Numbered from the stretch's first letter, positions 39,476-50,334 are shown. The stretch is 64,000 nt of DNA from Diplonema papillatum (GCA_030068145.1 JAPJBO010000035.1:434001-498000); one strand, 5' to 3'. Notes: generated from the sequence alone by a model not told the origin. A program made the numbers and translations.

Positions 39476-40679
39476 TGCCCCGTCGCTTGCTGTTAAGGAA
39501 GGGTTGACCCTTGAAACGCTCCACGCGGGAACCTGGGACCTTCTCCGTGTAGGAGAGAGTCTTGTGGGATGTGCAAGTTGTTATAGGTAAGTGTCAAACT
39601 GCCAGGCAGGTCACCTGCTTTGCCTGTTGTTTTAGATGCTCTCATGAATGCCCCCGGCAATCCCGACTGTCCAATCACGGTCGCGGAAGGGTTGTGCCCT
39701 ATAGTGATGAGGTGGTTGACCAAGCCCCCACGACGCCTTGTGCACAACACGGCTACATGCTACGGTTACGTGTAGCAGGGGGTCTCGGATCGGCCAGGGG
39801 ATTAGCTTCTATGTCAACATTTGGACTGTCAGTTCAAATTTGGAAAAGCCGGCGGGGGAAAAAAGGAAAAATGTATGGCACTACACCATCACTCAGGCCT
39901 CCGGCAGAGGTGGCCAATGTGCAATCCGAGACACTCAGGGCCCAGCATTGTCGTGAAGATACGTCGCGTCGCGCTGTGTTGAGCCCATCCTGAGTGAGGA
40001 CGCAAAAAGCCGTCAGCGGTCCGAATTTGGAAAATGGGCCGGAGACCTGGATACCCTGATTGCCCTGGATCGGCACGAAAAAGAATAGGCGTGTGTTTGT
40101 ACGTGCCGGGGGAGGATTAGCCTGTTCGTGATTGATAGTGAGTGAATATGATCGTTAGGCTAATCTTCTCCCAATCATGCTGCCCAGCGTTCTCTTTCGT
40201 GTTTACAAAGCATTGTTACTACGGAAAAAAACAAAACGGCACCGGGCCTACCGTAAGTAAGGTATGTGGACAATGGCCGAAACCACCAATAACCAACAAC
40301 CAAGGTACCCACCGATCCTCTTACCTCGTGTAGCCACCACTCTTACGACACTCTGAGCACAAAGGATATCTTCCCAGAACGACGAAGGTCACCCGGCCCC
40401 GGAGTTTCAAGCGGATTTTCACTCTAAAAAACGGGGGTGATCGCATTCCCTCTGCATCGGGCCGCGCCACATAGGCCGCCGCAGTAGGTGTCTCCTAGCC
40501 TAGGCTAGGCAAAGTTGATGCGGCAAAAAAAAGCTGTCGGCGACCAAACGGCATGCTCAGCTCCCGCGAGAGCGCCGGTACTGAATCCGGCGGCCTGCGC
40601 AGAAAAGCAACGGCGAGGCCGTCTTGCTGCCGTTGTTGTTCCTGTTGTTGTTTTTTTGTATTAGCACCTGCTTTGTAGG
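39476..40679. other. intergenic with families L, M and short repeats
   Basis: No gene seen. It contains family L (39490-39580) and family M (40450-40503), second copies of the pair at 31939. A ~60-bp stretch (about 40264-40325, GTGGACAATGGCCGA) recurs at 61012-61070. The motif CCCCGGAGTTTCAAGC (40397) recurs at 49829 and 61543. Confidence 0.45.
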
Positions 40680-40907
40680 AAATGCTTGAGGAGACTGCCA
40701 GTTGCGAAAGATCAGAGGAGGCATGCCGATGAGATCAGAGGAGGTAAATGTGCTGTAGCCCACACGAAACACAGGTAAATCTGGGTTTGGGTGGCAGGCG
40801 TAAGCGTTCAACAAAAAGACCCGCTTTGTAGTTGTATTGTTTTCTCCCCCCCTCTAGGGCCGGGAAGGATCCTTCGAAATGAGCACACGGCAGTCCCTCG
40901 AGTAGTT
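40644..40907 (-). mobile_element. Family A element with internal duplication
   Basis: T-run, GTATTAGCACCTGCTTTGTAG, arm AAATGCTTGAGGAGACTGCC (40680-40699) and arm GGCAGTCCCTCGAGTAGTT (40889-40907). As in copy 1, the A of GAGACTG is matched by the T of CAGTC. A short GATCAGAGGAGG unit is duplicated near 40711-40746, which makes this copy longer. Confidence 0.75.
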
Positions 40908-41025
40908 CCTTTTAATCTTTTCCCCCCGCTGGTGGGGCAGCCGCCTCACGAGCCGGGTGTGTCTGCAATGCGCTTCTTTTGCGGCGCCGCCTTTTAGCGA
41001 CGGAAACGCCGCTTTTGACGGCAGT

Positions 41026-41248
41026 TTTTTTTTTTGTATAAGCACCTGCTTTGTAGGAAATGCTTGAGGAGGCTGCCAGTTGCAAAGATCAAAGGAGGTA
41101 AATGTGCTGTAGCCCACACGAAACACAGGTGAATCTGGGTTTAGTGGCGGGCGTAAGCGTTCAACAAAAAAGACCCATTTTGTAGTTGTATTGTTTCTCC
41201 CCCTCTAGCCTCCTTCGAAGTAAGCACAAGGCAGCCCCTCGAGTATTT
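41026..41248 (-). mobile_element. Family A element (consensus-like)
   Basis: T-run of 11, GTATAAGCACCTGCTTTGTAG, arm AAATGCTTGAGGAGGCTGCC (41058-41077) and arm GGCAGCCCCTCGAGTATTT (41230-41248). Here GAGGCTG faces CAGCC, whereas copies 1951 and 40644 have GAGACTG facing CAGTC, so both sides changed together. Confidence 0.8.
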
Positions 41249-42180
41249 TGCTGCCGACGCAAGCAAGTCGTTTTGCACGCCCGCAGCCCCTGCTCTCCTT
41301 AACGTCCGCGTGCTTGCGTCGGTAGGACGGGAGAAGCGGTGCACCATGCGTACTGCCACTACTTGGGAACCTGCGGAAACTGCGTTGTCAGGAAGGAAGC
41401 CGAGCTCTCCTGTCCGCCGGAATGTCCCGGCTGTGTTCGTGGTGTCGGCCGCAGGAGTCTTTTTTTGGCTCGCCAAAGAGAGTAAAAGAGTGAAAAAAAG
41501 AGTACGTCCAGCAATGAAGAAGAGCAGAGAACGAGTGTAAAAAAGAACGGAGGTAGCACGAAGTACCAGACCGGCGGAGGCCACCGCCAAAAAGATTTCT
41601 TACCTTTTCCTCGTCCCTCAAAACCAGCACCAATAACAACGATCCCCCGGCTGTGCGTACATCCGCCGTCACCCACTGACGCATTACAATACAACGCCGT
41701 GCGGAAGGAGATGTAGCAACCAGCAATTTGTCCCGGAGGAAAGAGCTTCTGTATAAGAGATGAATCCAACCAAGATCAACCTGCTGTGAGTCGAAGTTCG
41801 GCAGACAGGAGCTCTACTACCATGAGAAAGCCCATCCTTAGCGATGCGACACGGTGACCCTGTGACAGGCCCGGCAGCAAAGCTGAAATGCTTGCACTGG
41901 CAAAGGAGCGGACCACGGCGCATTTCGGCTCGAACAACATACGCCCGTAGTACGACGGAAACGTGAGAAGTGTCCCCTGAAGCCGCCTCTCTTCTCTCCC
42001 AGAACAAGGTCAGCGGTGCGCGGTGACTAAGAGAACAAGCAGGTGGTTGGGAAAGGGTCCTGGGCTCAGGCTAGAATACCTCTCTCTTTCGCCCCTTCTC
42101 TTTCAAGAAGAGATGGCGAAGTAATCACCTTTCTTTCGTTTCTTTTCTTCTTCTTTTGTTTTAAGAGCCTGCTTTGCGGG
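41249..42180. other. intergenic, no gene seen
   Basis: No supportable gene. Reading frames of 76-149 codons overlap on both strands without domains. Confidence 0.4.
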
Positions 42181-42971
42181 AATACTCGAAGAGGCCGCCA
42201 GCCAGTTCGCAATTCGCAAAGGGAAAATGGTAGTGAGCGGGCGCACAAGCGGTCGACAACACAAAAAGTGTAGCTGGGCGGGTGTCTCCCCCCCCTCTCT
42301 ACTCCAGTGTTGCCTGCAGACGCAGGCGCAGACGGCTGTCAGTTAAATTACGACAATCACTGTCGGTCCCAGATTTTCCTTTTGAGCAGTCGCAACGTGA
42401 GAAACTCTTTCAGCGCCGCGCACGGCAAACACAGACACATGTACACGTGCGCATTTACAGTCCGGACTTCGAAGCTGTAAAGCTGGGTTTCTTTTTACAT
42501 AAGCGCCAGCTTGGACGGAAATGCTCGACAATAACTGCCAGACAAAGAACCGAAGGGATGCTCGACAATAACTGCCAGACACAGAACCGAAGGGATCCCA
42601 AGTGCTGTAACTACTGAACCAACCACGTGTTGAACGGACGTGAGGTCATGCGGGTCTACCCCAACACGACAAATCACACAAACACAACAGGTTGAAAGTC
42701 CTGAGTGAGAGAACAACACACGGTGGTGTAAGCGAAGAACAAATCAGGTTGTGTTTGTATTGTATTTTCACCTCTACCTCTATTTCCTCCCTTCCATACG
42801 GAGTCAAAGCAGCGACGTCGAGTATTTTTATTGCTGAGGTCTGCACGTCCACATGAAGGGACACTCGGGCGGGCTGAGCGTCTGCGCCGGCGTTTTCAAA
42901 GCCTGCAGACGCAGACGCGGACTGCTCTAGCCTCCGTCGAAACAAGCGCCCGGCGGGGCCTCCGAGTATTT
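42154..42971 (-). mobile_element. old family A copy expanded to ~790 bp
   Basis: The left arm (AATACTCGAAGAGGCCGCC, 42181-42199) and right end (CTAGCCTCCGTCGAAACAAG, then CGGCGGGGCCTCCGAGTATT, to 42971) are 770 bp apart. In between is a second left-end fragment (42490-42540, ACATAAGCGCCAGCTTGGAC), so a nested or tandem insertion is likely. CCGCC in the left arm is matched by GGCGG on the right. Confidence 0.5.
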
Positions 42972-44926
42972 CTCAGTGTTCTCGTCCGTGACTCCAAAGT
43001 TCTGTTCGCAACGACGAAAACCAGTGGGTGCGTGCGGCTGAGGGAAAGAGCTGCGCGCACGCCGCGCGTTTTGGAAACGCACGCAAAAACGCACTCGTTC
43101 GAGGGAGGGACGAAAAAGGCTGCCCTCAGAAGAGCGGGCGGCCGTCGTTGTTCGATTTGCTACCGCGCTCGCGAATGACCTGGCAGTTCGCGTTCCTGCA
43201 AGGAAAAGTGATATGTCGCGTCAAGGCGCAACCGACGTAGAGCACTGCAGACACGTCAAAGCAATGAGTGGGGCTGAACGTTCCATGGGCGCATGGCAGC
43301 ATGCCAAGATGCGCTAGAGAAGAGGCACTTTGACGTTCGCGAGCCCACCTATTTATTTTAGCACTTGAAGTGAAAACGTAGGCAAGCGGAAATACGAGTG
43401 TGAAACGATCAACCGGCACGCACAAACAAAACGAAGCGCCAAGTGTCTTCTTTTGCAAGCCCACTCTGCGACACGATCCTTCTCCCTGACTGTCAAACAC
43501 ACCATCTTTCGTCGTCTCAGAATGTGATCTCTTTTCCTTCTTTTCATATCGCTCCCCCCTCAAGATAATAAAAAGTGTCCCCACCCTGAACCGGTTCGTT
43601 TGCAGGTCGCAACCTCACCGCACTAAAAAGTGTTGTGAAATGAACGACGCAAATCGCAACGGAGCCGGCTTTTTTTTTTTTGGTCGTGTAAGATCGAAGG
43701 TCTTAGATTTGGATATCATTCCGATGAGGACTAACACTTGTGCAACCCGTGAAACACCTTGCTTCACCCCTCGTTAGTACTCGAGGAGGTCGCCGGTTGC
43801 GAATTACGAAGCATCGCGTGGTACATGACTCCCACTTACACAACAAAACCGAAATGATTGTCAACACCAACCACTGTGACACGCCTATTCTTGCCAAACG
43901 CTAGCGTCGGCCGTCTGTGAAAGATGAGGCAACAGGACACTGTATCAAAGAACAATACCACTCACGCAACAAGTCCTACAGCGGTAAGTAACGACGCTCG
44001 CTCGTGTGTCCTGTGAAACCCTTTGTCACTGCCACCCAACGTTGTGACACTACCTTCCGGCGAGAGCAAGCACGACGCAGCCGTATATGAAAGGTGAGCG
44101 GTTCACTCCGTCGAAGGAACCCTCACGAAACACAGGCAAAGAAAAAAGATTGAGTTTAGCGCTGCTGTCTTGCGGAAGACAATTGGCTGCCGTCGCCACC
44201 CTCTATCCTGTGCAAGGCGATAACGGACTGCTGCTGCCTGAACGCGCTGCTGCACACGGTCACGGGTTTGTGGGCGATAGGTCCACAAGCACAAGCACAT
44301 GCACACCACGTTCTTCCAGGCCCGTCCCCTCTCCACCCCGCCAGCAAACAGTGCGAAGGAAGCGCGCAACCACCTGAGCCAGGAAGGTTCGCCCCCGACC
44401 ACACCTCCCTCCCTGAAAAAACTGTTCACCACCCGGCCCGCCTGTTTGTCACAGCCTCCCGCCGCATCTGGTGTGGATAGCCGCGGACCGGCGGACCAAA
44501 CAAGCCCGTGCACCAGTAAGAAGGACGTCGATGGACTGGTTGTTGCTTCCTCTCTCTCTCTCTTTTTTCTTCCACCTCCCAGCTGTTATTATTCTCCAAC
44601 ACGCGAATAAAAAACCTTTCACTCTAAAAAAAGGAAAAAGCGCTGTTTGTTCTCATGTTCTGACTGCGGTACGTTCTTATCCTCCTCTCCCTTCTTTCCT
44701 ACTTTTTTTTGGAAGTATGCCAATGACACATACTACTACTGAAAGTATGCAAATACTGCAGGGAATGGTTGGCCCGACCTCCTGAGTTTATCCTGCTCAC
44801 GATTGCGAGGAGAGGCGGCAAAAAGCTAGTTGTACTCAAAAGAAATACTCGAGGGGCAGCCTTGTGCGTACGCCCCCTAACAAGACCGAAAGTCCCCGTC
44901 CAAAAGACCGGCTGGCGAGCTATCTA
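42972..44926. other. intergenic, no gene seen
   Basis: About 2 kb without a supportable gene. A solitary family A end (AAATACTCGAGGGGCAGCCT, 44845-44866) lies in the opposite orientation, and a left-arm-like fragment (TACTCGAGGAGGTCGCCGGT) lies near 43778. T-run at 43669-43681 and CT-run at 44553-44572. Confidence 0.4.
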
Positions 44927-45180
44927 GCTATTGCCAAAACGAGGAGAGCCCGCGACACAACGTGTCAACACACGCCTGCCAGGCGGTCTCGCCCGTCAGT
45001 CAGAACGCCCCCGGCTGCGCCACCATCGGTGCAATTATCATCTTTGACAGGGCCGCGGCTCGCGCCGCGCCCGTGGCGGAACGACTTACGCCCGCCGTAG
45101 TAGTACGGGACAGCAGTGGGGCGACCGGATACTCCCCGGAGAGATGGTCCCTGCACTCTCTGCTCTCTAACTCGTCTCTC
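44927..45180 (+). repeat. Family C dispersed repeat, copy 2
   Basis: Near-identical to 30375-30600. It is followed at 45207 by family E. The 30375 copy has no E after it, so C and E are independent or one junction was lost. Confidence 0.75.
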
Positions 45181-45206
45181 TCTAACTTTGGATCGGTCTG
45201 CGTTCA

Positions 45207-45371
45207 CGAGCAAAACCCGAGACGAAGAACGAGGTGCACACACCACCGCGGTGAAAAGAAGTAAAGAGTACTAGTCCCTCAAGGTTTCATACCCTACCTG
45301 CGGAGTCTTACACTCCCTGCGACCCTTTCCCCCTTCCCCATTTTTCACTTTCTTCGAAGAAGACTTGATCA
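45207..45371 (+). repeat. Family E dispersed repeat, copy 1
   Basis: CGAAACCGGAGACGAAGAA-like start, CTAGTCCCTCAAGGTTTCAT, ACCCTACCTGCGGAGTCTTA, CACTCCCTGC and TTTCTTCGAAGAAGACTTGA. It matches 53023-53177 over its length, same orientation. TTCTTCGAA(G/A)AA near the end is palindromic. Confidence 0.75.
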
Positions 45372-45399
45372 AGTACAAACGTACCTGTAAAGTGTCAGA

Positions 45400-45807
45400 A
45401 TGCAGAAAGACAAGAATGCCCCAACCAGGAGAGCATCATGGCCCTGCTACCTGCCCTTTTTTCCAGATTATAAAGGACCCGACCCCGCTTTCAACCCCGC
45501 GTCAACCGGTATAGTTAAACAACACCGGCTTCTCAAAACAAGTCTAGCTGTGAGATGTCACAAAAGTCTAAAAAAGGGTTGTGAAGCTTTGTCCCAAGAA
45601 GGCGTGGAACAGTTTCAATCTGCGGTGTCTCGAGCACACACATGCCATTCCAAGCACGTTCTTCCTCGGAGGAACGTCATGTCACTTTGGGCTCATCTTC
45701 AGTCTGGGTTCGAGGAGCTCTTCTTCTCAACGACACGTAGAACCATCGCAAAACAAGAAGGAGCCGGTGAAACGGCAACAGAGTGGCCCGCTGGTGTTGC
45801 CCGATAG
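45400..45807 (+). other. 135-codon open frame, unrecognised
   Basis: ATG-initiated frame with no known domain. Its left part borders on direct repeats (A)AGTCTAGCTGTGAGAT at 45540-45556 and 45810-45826. The 250-bp segment between them may be a separate insertion with a ~20-bp target duplication. Coding status is doubtful. Confidence 0.2.
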
Positions 45808-45875
45808 CAAGTCTAGCTGTGAGATATCATAGGTACGTCCCCCTCCCCTCTAAAAGCCCACCGAACTACCACAAT

Positions 45876-46048
45876 GAGCCGGTCCGTCCCTATCTCTTGA
45901 AACTGCATCGAAGTGCCTGCCGCTGTTTATCTCACGGTCCACCACGGTCTATCAGGTCCATCCCTAGTCCCTAGAGCTGCATCGAATTGCCCGGTGCTAT
46001 ATTTTTCGGTCTATCACGGTCTATCAAGACGGGATGGACCGGCTCGCA
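45876..46048 (+). mobile_element. small family I element (MITE-like)
   Basis: About 170 bp bounded by GAGCCGGTCCGTCCC and the complement of GAGCCGGTCCATCCC, with CACAA directly outside both ends. Its first ~150 bp match the leader of the 26144-28107 element (GAACTGCATCGAA, CGGTCTATCAGGTCCATCC) and its last ~23 bp match that element's other end. It is thus an internally deleted relative. Confidence 0.65.
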
Positions 46049-46403
46049 CAAGCACGCACCAAGCTAAACTTGACAAACAAACGAAAGGTCGAAAGACACC
46101 TATCTGTACGCCCATACTGGATTGCCGGAACACAAAAACAGGATCGAAAGAAACCGAATCCGCACGTCCATACACGGGATCGTCGGATACAACAAGGAAG
46201 GTCAACAACATCTACTGAAAGCAAAAAACTAAAACGGAAACACAAAAAAAAAAAAAAAAAAACGAACTAAAGAACTAACCCCGAACAACTTCCGCTGGTG
46301 GAGAAAACCCGCCTACTGTACCGTAGTACAGCGATCAACCGCCTTCGGGTGGGCTAGTTTGACACTTTTTGCTGGCGTTGAAAAAATGAATACCAACCCC
46401 AAT
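46049..46403. other. intergenic, A-run
   Basis: No gene. It holds an AAAGGTCGAAAGACACC motif that recurs, diverged, near 48295 and 63372, and an A-run at 46245-46262. Confidence 0.4.
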
Positions 46404-46824
46404 ATTGAGCCAGTCCGCACCTATTTCCTGGTACTGCATCGAACTGCCTGCTGCTGTCTATCACCGTCCCGGCGATGCAGATTATCGCCACAGATTCTTT
46501 GCATTCTAACCATCACAGTCTGTCAACAGTCTACCCTGAGGCTGAGGCAGACAGAAACGCTGTTGGAGATCAACGGGCAGTCCGACTGGTCCCAACTGTC
46601 CCTTCCTCACGATTCGGTGCAGCATTGCCTTCCGGCATTCTACTTCTCGTTCTCTTCAGCGCTTAAGAACGGCGTTTCCGCGTGGCAGGGCTGCCATGTC
46701 CTCGGCACGTACGACAAAGCTTCCCAACGGATCCTCTTGGCCTGCACTATCACAGGCTAGCAGAGCCAGCAGCACGACATGGTACGATCGAAGAGTTGGT
46801 CCGTAGTAGGGGGTGGGCCGGCTC
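46404..46824 (+). mobile_element. family I element with the last codons of the RT-type frame
   Basis: Bounded by GAGCCAGTCCGCACC and GGGTGGGCCGGCTC (its near-complement), with AATAT outside both ends. One leader unit (CTGCATCGAACTGCCTGCTG) is followed at 46471-46511 by GGCGATGCAGATTATCGCC and the codons for HRFFAF-stop, identical at protein level to the end of the 26199 frame. The rest (46512-46810) is unrelated and contains a 70-codon open stretch. Confidence 0.6.
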
Positions 46825-47723
46825 AATATATACCGTAAACGGAAATAAGTTGGACCGGAAATATGTTGGACCGGAAATATGTTGGACCGGACAAAAGTTG
46901 GACCGCGCGACGACCAAAACAGTTGGACCATTTTGTCCGGTCCAACATATTTCCGCCCAGGCACGTTTTCACTTAGGCGCAGAGAAGTAGCTTCATATAC
47001 CCAATGTTAACCCCATACAACATCCAAAAAAAAAAAAAAAACTATAGTTATAGCCAGCGGCCGGCGGTGTCGTGGGGGGGCGGCGGTAGTGGGTGGTCAT
47101 GTGGTGGGAGGTCGTGGAGGTAGTGCAGTGGGTGGGTGGTGCGGTGGGCAGTGGTGGTGGTGGGTGTGTTGTAGGCAGTGCAGTGGGTGGGGATGATGCT
47201 ACAGTACGACCTCTGGATCATGGGTCTAGCAACGTACACCCTCAATTTTGGGCAATATGTAGTAGTAATTTTTCCGCGCCTGCGGCGCTGGTCTTGACGT
47301 GTGTAGTGTTAGCCGCCCTGCTGTCGCAGAAAACCGCTAAGCGGCACTCGCCTTCTTCGCATGGTTCTTTTGCTTCCCGAAGGACAGCCTCTGTGGTGGA
47401 CAGTAGCGACAACTATAAGTTAGCTCACATCAAAGTTGCCACAGTCTCTGTGGGCTACAAAGCGGTTAGCAATTCTTGCTGTGTTGCTACCTTCCATGAG
47501 CAAAACCCACCTGCACGCGCCGCATTTTGTCCGAACACCCCCCAACACAGTGTCAGTCTGAGCTCCACACACACAAAGTGCCCCGAGGACCCTGAAAAGC
47601 GCTCTGTACAACATTTGGTAGGATTTTACGTGGGGCCCAGAGCCCAAGCTACTTCCCTGCTTAGGCGGGGTTGAAAAAAAAAAATCCATGTCAAACGGTC
47701 CGGAGGACGACAGGTAAGCACAG

Positions 47724-48197
47724 ATGGAAGAATCCGGGCGCTTCATTCGGCGCTGTGCCGAGCGTTTACGCGACCACGAGGTGCGGAAACGTCTATCAGA
47801 AGTAACGCCACCGAGCTGTATGCGCGCACAGACTTTCACAAAACTACGAAAGTTACATGGCACAACTGACTTGTTGCAGGCCATCGTACGCCGAGGCATC
47901 ATGCCCTACGGTACGAAGGTCAAATGTAGAGTGCCCGGGTGTGACGAAACAGCTACATCAGACCACGTCCTGACGATAAACGACGACACCCACCTCCGCC
48001 ACTATCCTGACTCAGCCGACCTACGCAACATAAGCAGCTCCACCCTCACGCGTTGGCAAATACTCGACGGCTTCGCCGCCTGCGACCCCAATATCATGCG
48101 GGCCGTAAGCGAACGCGTACGCTATCAAGAGCCAGGAGGCAAAGCAGCTGAATGGGCAACCTGGCTTATTCATGAACTCAAGACGCGCTCCGGATAG
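47724..48197 (+). CDS. 157-aa protein inside the TIR element, RT-tail-like zinc motif
   Basis: ATG-initiated. The N-terminal half is basic and helical (RRCAERLRDHEVRKRL). The middle has C-RVPG-C-DETATSD-H-VLTINDDTHLRH, which resembles the Cys/His module that follows reverse transcriptases, though the spacing is incomplete. The end is acidic/helical (GGKAAEWATWLIHEL). It lies upstream of the HTH frame within the same terminal repeats, with 149 bp between them. It may be an accessory protein of the element or a captured retroelement fragment. No paralogue lies in the window. Confidence 0.4.
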   Translation: MEESGRFIRRCAERLRDHEVRKRLSEVTPPSCMRAQTFTKLRKLHGTTDLLQAIVRRGIMPYGTKVKCRVPGCDETATSDHVLTINDDTHLRHYPDSADLRNISSSTLTRWQILDGFAACDPNIMRAVSERVRYQEPGGKAAEWATWLIHELKTRSG

Positions 48198-48346
48198 ACA
48201 GGAGGAAGACAGGACGACGACGACTACTCACTCCCACCGCCACCCTTTTTTTCACCCCCAAAACTCCCCGAGCAGAACAAAACCAAACAAAAAGAAAGGT
48301 CGCAAGACACCAATCTGAACGTCATTTGATCGTCGGAAACACAAAA

Positions 48347-49132
48347 ATGTCCCTTGACAAATGGGTGGTCAAGCGCGAGAAGTGCGAAGCACTTGAACAA
48401 GCCGTGGCGGGAAACGGTGCGGTGACAAAGAAGCAGGCGCTGGCGATCCAAGCAGAAGTGCGCGACAAGAACAAAGCAAAGGATGCAGCACTTCGCCACG
48501 GCAAGAAGGGGGTGGAGTGGTGCGAAACCGACAGGGAAAAGATCGCGGACTATGTAAGGGTGTACGGCTTGAACGGTGCCATCAGGCAATGGTCAGCGGA
48601 CGGGAACGAGAGAACACTGTCCAAAGGAAGCGCAAAGCGGTTTTATGACGGTTCTGTCAAACTCGACGAGAAGCCAGTGGCGGGGAAAAGGGGCCGTCCG
48701 GCCCTGTTGTCAGAAGACGAGGAAAAACAGCTGTTCAGGCTTCTTACTGTTGCCCGGGTGACTGGCACTGCTGTGACTACGAACTTCGTCAGCAACTCAG
48801 CACGAGGATTAGTAAAGGCGTCTGCTGAACCGGAGCGCTTGGAGAGTGCAAACACTCTGTCGGCAGACTGGGCACGGAAGCTACTCAACCGCCGGAATTA
48901 CTACATTTTTGCGTTTGCACTCTACCAAAGCAAAGGGGCAGACGGATGGGACACTGCGGGTTGTGCCGCGCAGTGTTCTAGAACTCCTGGCGGCGGGCTC
49001 ATGCGCGACTTGCAAACTAAGGAAGTGAAGCCAGTGTTGGTCAGTGGTCAGCCGCGAAATTTCACTAAGTGCACAGGACCCCCCGAAAATAGTTGGACCG
49101 GACAAAAGTTGGACCGCGAGAGCCCGAAATAG
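48347..49132 (+). CDS. CENP-B/pogo-type DNA-binding domain protein, DDE domain missing (261 aa)
   Basis: I start at ATG 48347 (MSLDKWVVKRE). Residues about 55-105 form a first helical domain (REKIADYVRVYGLNGAIRQW). Then KRGRPALLSEDEEKQLFRLL and LSADWARKLLNRRNYY give the second helix-turn-helix typical of CENP-B/pogo transposases. The catalytic DDE domain that should follow is absent. After about 40 further residues the frame runs into the 3' terminal repeat (WTGQKLDRE is encoded by it). The gene is therefore an internally deleted or truncated transposase, unable to cut DNA by itself but perhaps able to bind the ends. Confidence 0.6.
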   Translation: MSLDKWVVKREKCEALEQAVAGNGAVTKKQALAIQAEVRDKNKAKDAALRHGKKGVEWCETDREKIADYVRVYGLNGAIRQWSADGNERTLSKGSAKRFYDGSVKLDEKPVAGKRGRPALLSEDEEKQLFRLLTVARVTGTAVTTNFVSNSARGLVKASAEPERLESANTLSADWARKLLNRRNYYIFAFALYQSKGADGWDTAGCAAQCSRTPGGGLMRDLQTKEVKPVLVSGQPRNFTKCTGPPENSWTGQKLDRESPK

Positions 49133-49366
49133 GTGAGTTGGACCATTTTGTCCGGTCCAACTTATTTCCGTTTACGGTATATGGTGTGTTCCGCACCCTT
49201 TCTTAGAATCCGGCGAAAATCCCGGCACAAACCCGGCAAAACCTGGATCTGACCACACCGCAAAACAAACAAGACACCAAGCTGTTGGTCCCTTGGGACT
49301 GACGGTAACAACACAAAAACACTGTACGCCGGGGCACGAGCCTGCAGATACACCATGTGTACAGCA

Positions 49367-49515
49367 AAATACTCGAGGGACCGCCTGTTTCGACGGAGAC
49401 TGGAGGGAAGAAGGGATACAAGGAGTCTCTTTTTGTTGAACGCTTACGCCCGGCAACCCAGATTTACGCGTGTTTCGCGTGGGCTACAGAGCATTTCCTC
49501 CTTCGAGACTTGGGC
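49367..49515 (+). mobile_element. Family A element in opposite orientation
   Basis: Starts AAATACTCGAGGGACCGCC, continues with GTTTCGACGGAGACTGGAGG, TTTTGTTGAACGCTTACGCC and GTGGGCTACAGAGCATTTCC. It lacks the final arm and T-run side. It is the longest copy in this orientation; a short end fragment at 44845 has the same orientation. Confidence 0.65.
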
Positions 49516-49971
49516 TTTTGTTGCAATGATGTATGCTCCTTTGACAGAGGCGACGATGCCTCATCTCACCTTTAAAAACACGGCTGAGTCACGCGTGCTC
49601 TTGACAGACGCTAGCGTCCGACATTTCGCACGCGCGTCGCAGTCGTTGGGTGGTGTTGATAAGGGGTTTCATCGGACACTCGGACGAGCTCTTGTTGCAC
49701 TAATGTCCTCCCTCAAGAACTCGCTACTGGGCGGCCTCCTCGAGGATTGCCTACAAAAGCTCATACAACACCAGCGCTGGCTCTGCGCACAAGAACGTAG
49801 CAAAGAAAGTCGCCCGGAGACTCAAGGCCCCCGGAGTTTCAAGCCGAAAGTTACACTCATTGAAAACGCGTGGGGGCCGAAGATTACACTCTTAGCGAAT
49901 GTGATCTTGGTGTCGGTCACGTGAATCACAGCTTTGTCTAGCCAAAGTCAAAGATTGTGAATATTTCTCCA
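49516..49971. other. intergenic, no gene seen
   Basis: A 189-codon + frame runs through the family A copy into this region (to 49924) and shows no domain. The motif CCCCGGAGTTTCAAGC is at 49829. Confidence 0.35.
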
Positions 49972-50291
49972 CCCCCTTCACTACTCCACGCGAGTGCCCT
50001 GAGTTTTTTAACTGATTGCTCAGACACGGTTGTAGGGGCCTTCTCCCCGTGACGGATTCGCCTGTGCTCTAGTAGCACGGGTGGTCCTGGCTGTGACGAG
50101 CTACGAACAGCCGCCTGACAAACCAGACTCACACCGCAGTCCTGTCTGCAGACACTCAGGTTCCACGCTGATGATGGTCCGCCTTATGTGTCCGTGGCTT
50201 AAAGGACCGAAACACGGCGCAGACGGGACCAGTGCGGTGTTGAGCACATACCCATTCCAAGCACGTTCTTGCAATCCCCCTTCACTACTCC
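49972..50291 (+). mobile_element. Family B retroposon with 16-bp target duplication
   Basis: The element (49988-50275, 5'-truncated, starting ACGCGAGTGCCCTGAG) is flanked by CCCCCTTCACTACTCC at 49972-49987 and 50276-50291. The 3' end is GCACGTTCTTGCAAT. The duplication starts with a C-run, as in the 32403 and 36630 copies. Confidence 0.85.
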
Positions 50292-50334
50292 CCGTACCTA
50301 TTTCGTCCCCGTCTCCGAACCTTTACAACATAGA

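Larger units (their letters stand above)
46831..49179 (+). mobile_element. Tc1/pogo-like TIR transposon with foldback ends and TA duplication
   Basis: Terminal repeats TACCGTAAACGGAAATAAGT plus TGGACCGG are perfect inverted copies (46831-46858 and 49152-49179), flanked by TA on both sides. Each end also contains an internal palindrome: GTTGGACCGGACAAAA (46881, 49092) and its complement (46931-46946, 49146-49161). The interior carries a GT-rich minisatellite (about 47075-47180), two reading frames (47724 and 48347) and an unrecognised 193-codon frame. TA duplications and a CENP-B-type helix-turn-helix fit the pogo branch. Confidence 0.75.

Noticed and set aside
41026-41248. Conserved minus-strand peptide (FLLNAYARH) in family A copies
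   Set aside because: It recurs because the copies are related. Stops and frame changes occur at differing places, with no sign of protein-level conservation.
45706-45720. B-box-like GGGTTCGAGGAGC as a second tRNA
   Set aside because: No A box at the proper distance and no stems.
48326-49132. Complete transposase gene
   Set aside because: Only the helix-turn-helix part is present. The frame ends in the terminal repeat without a DDE domain.
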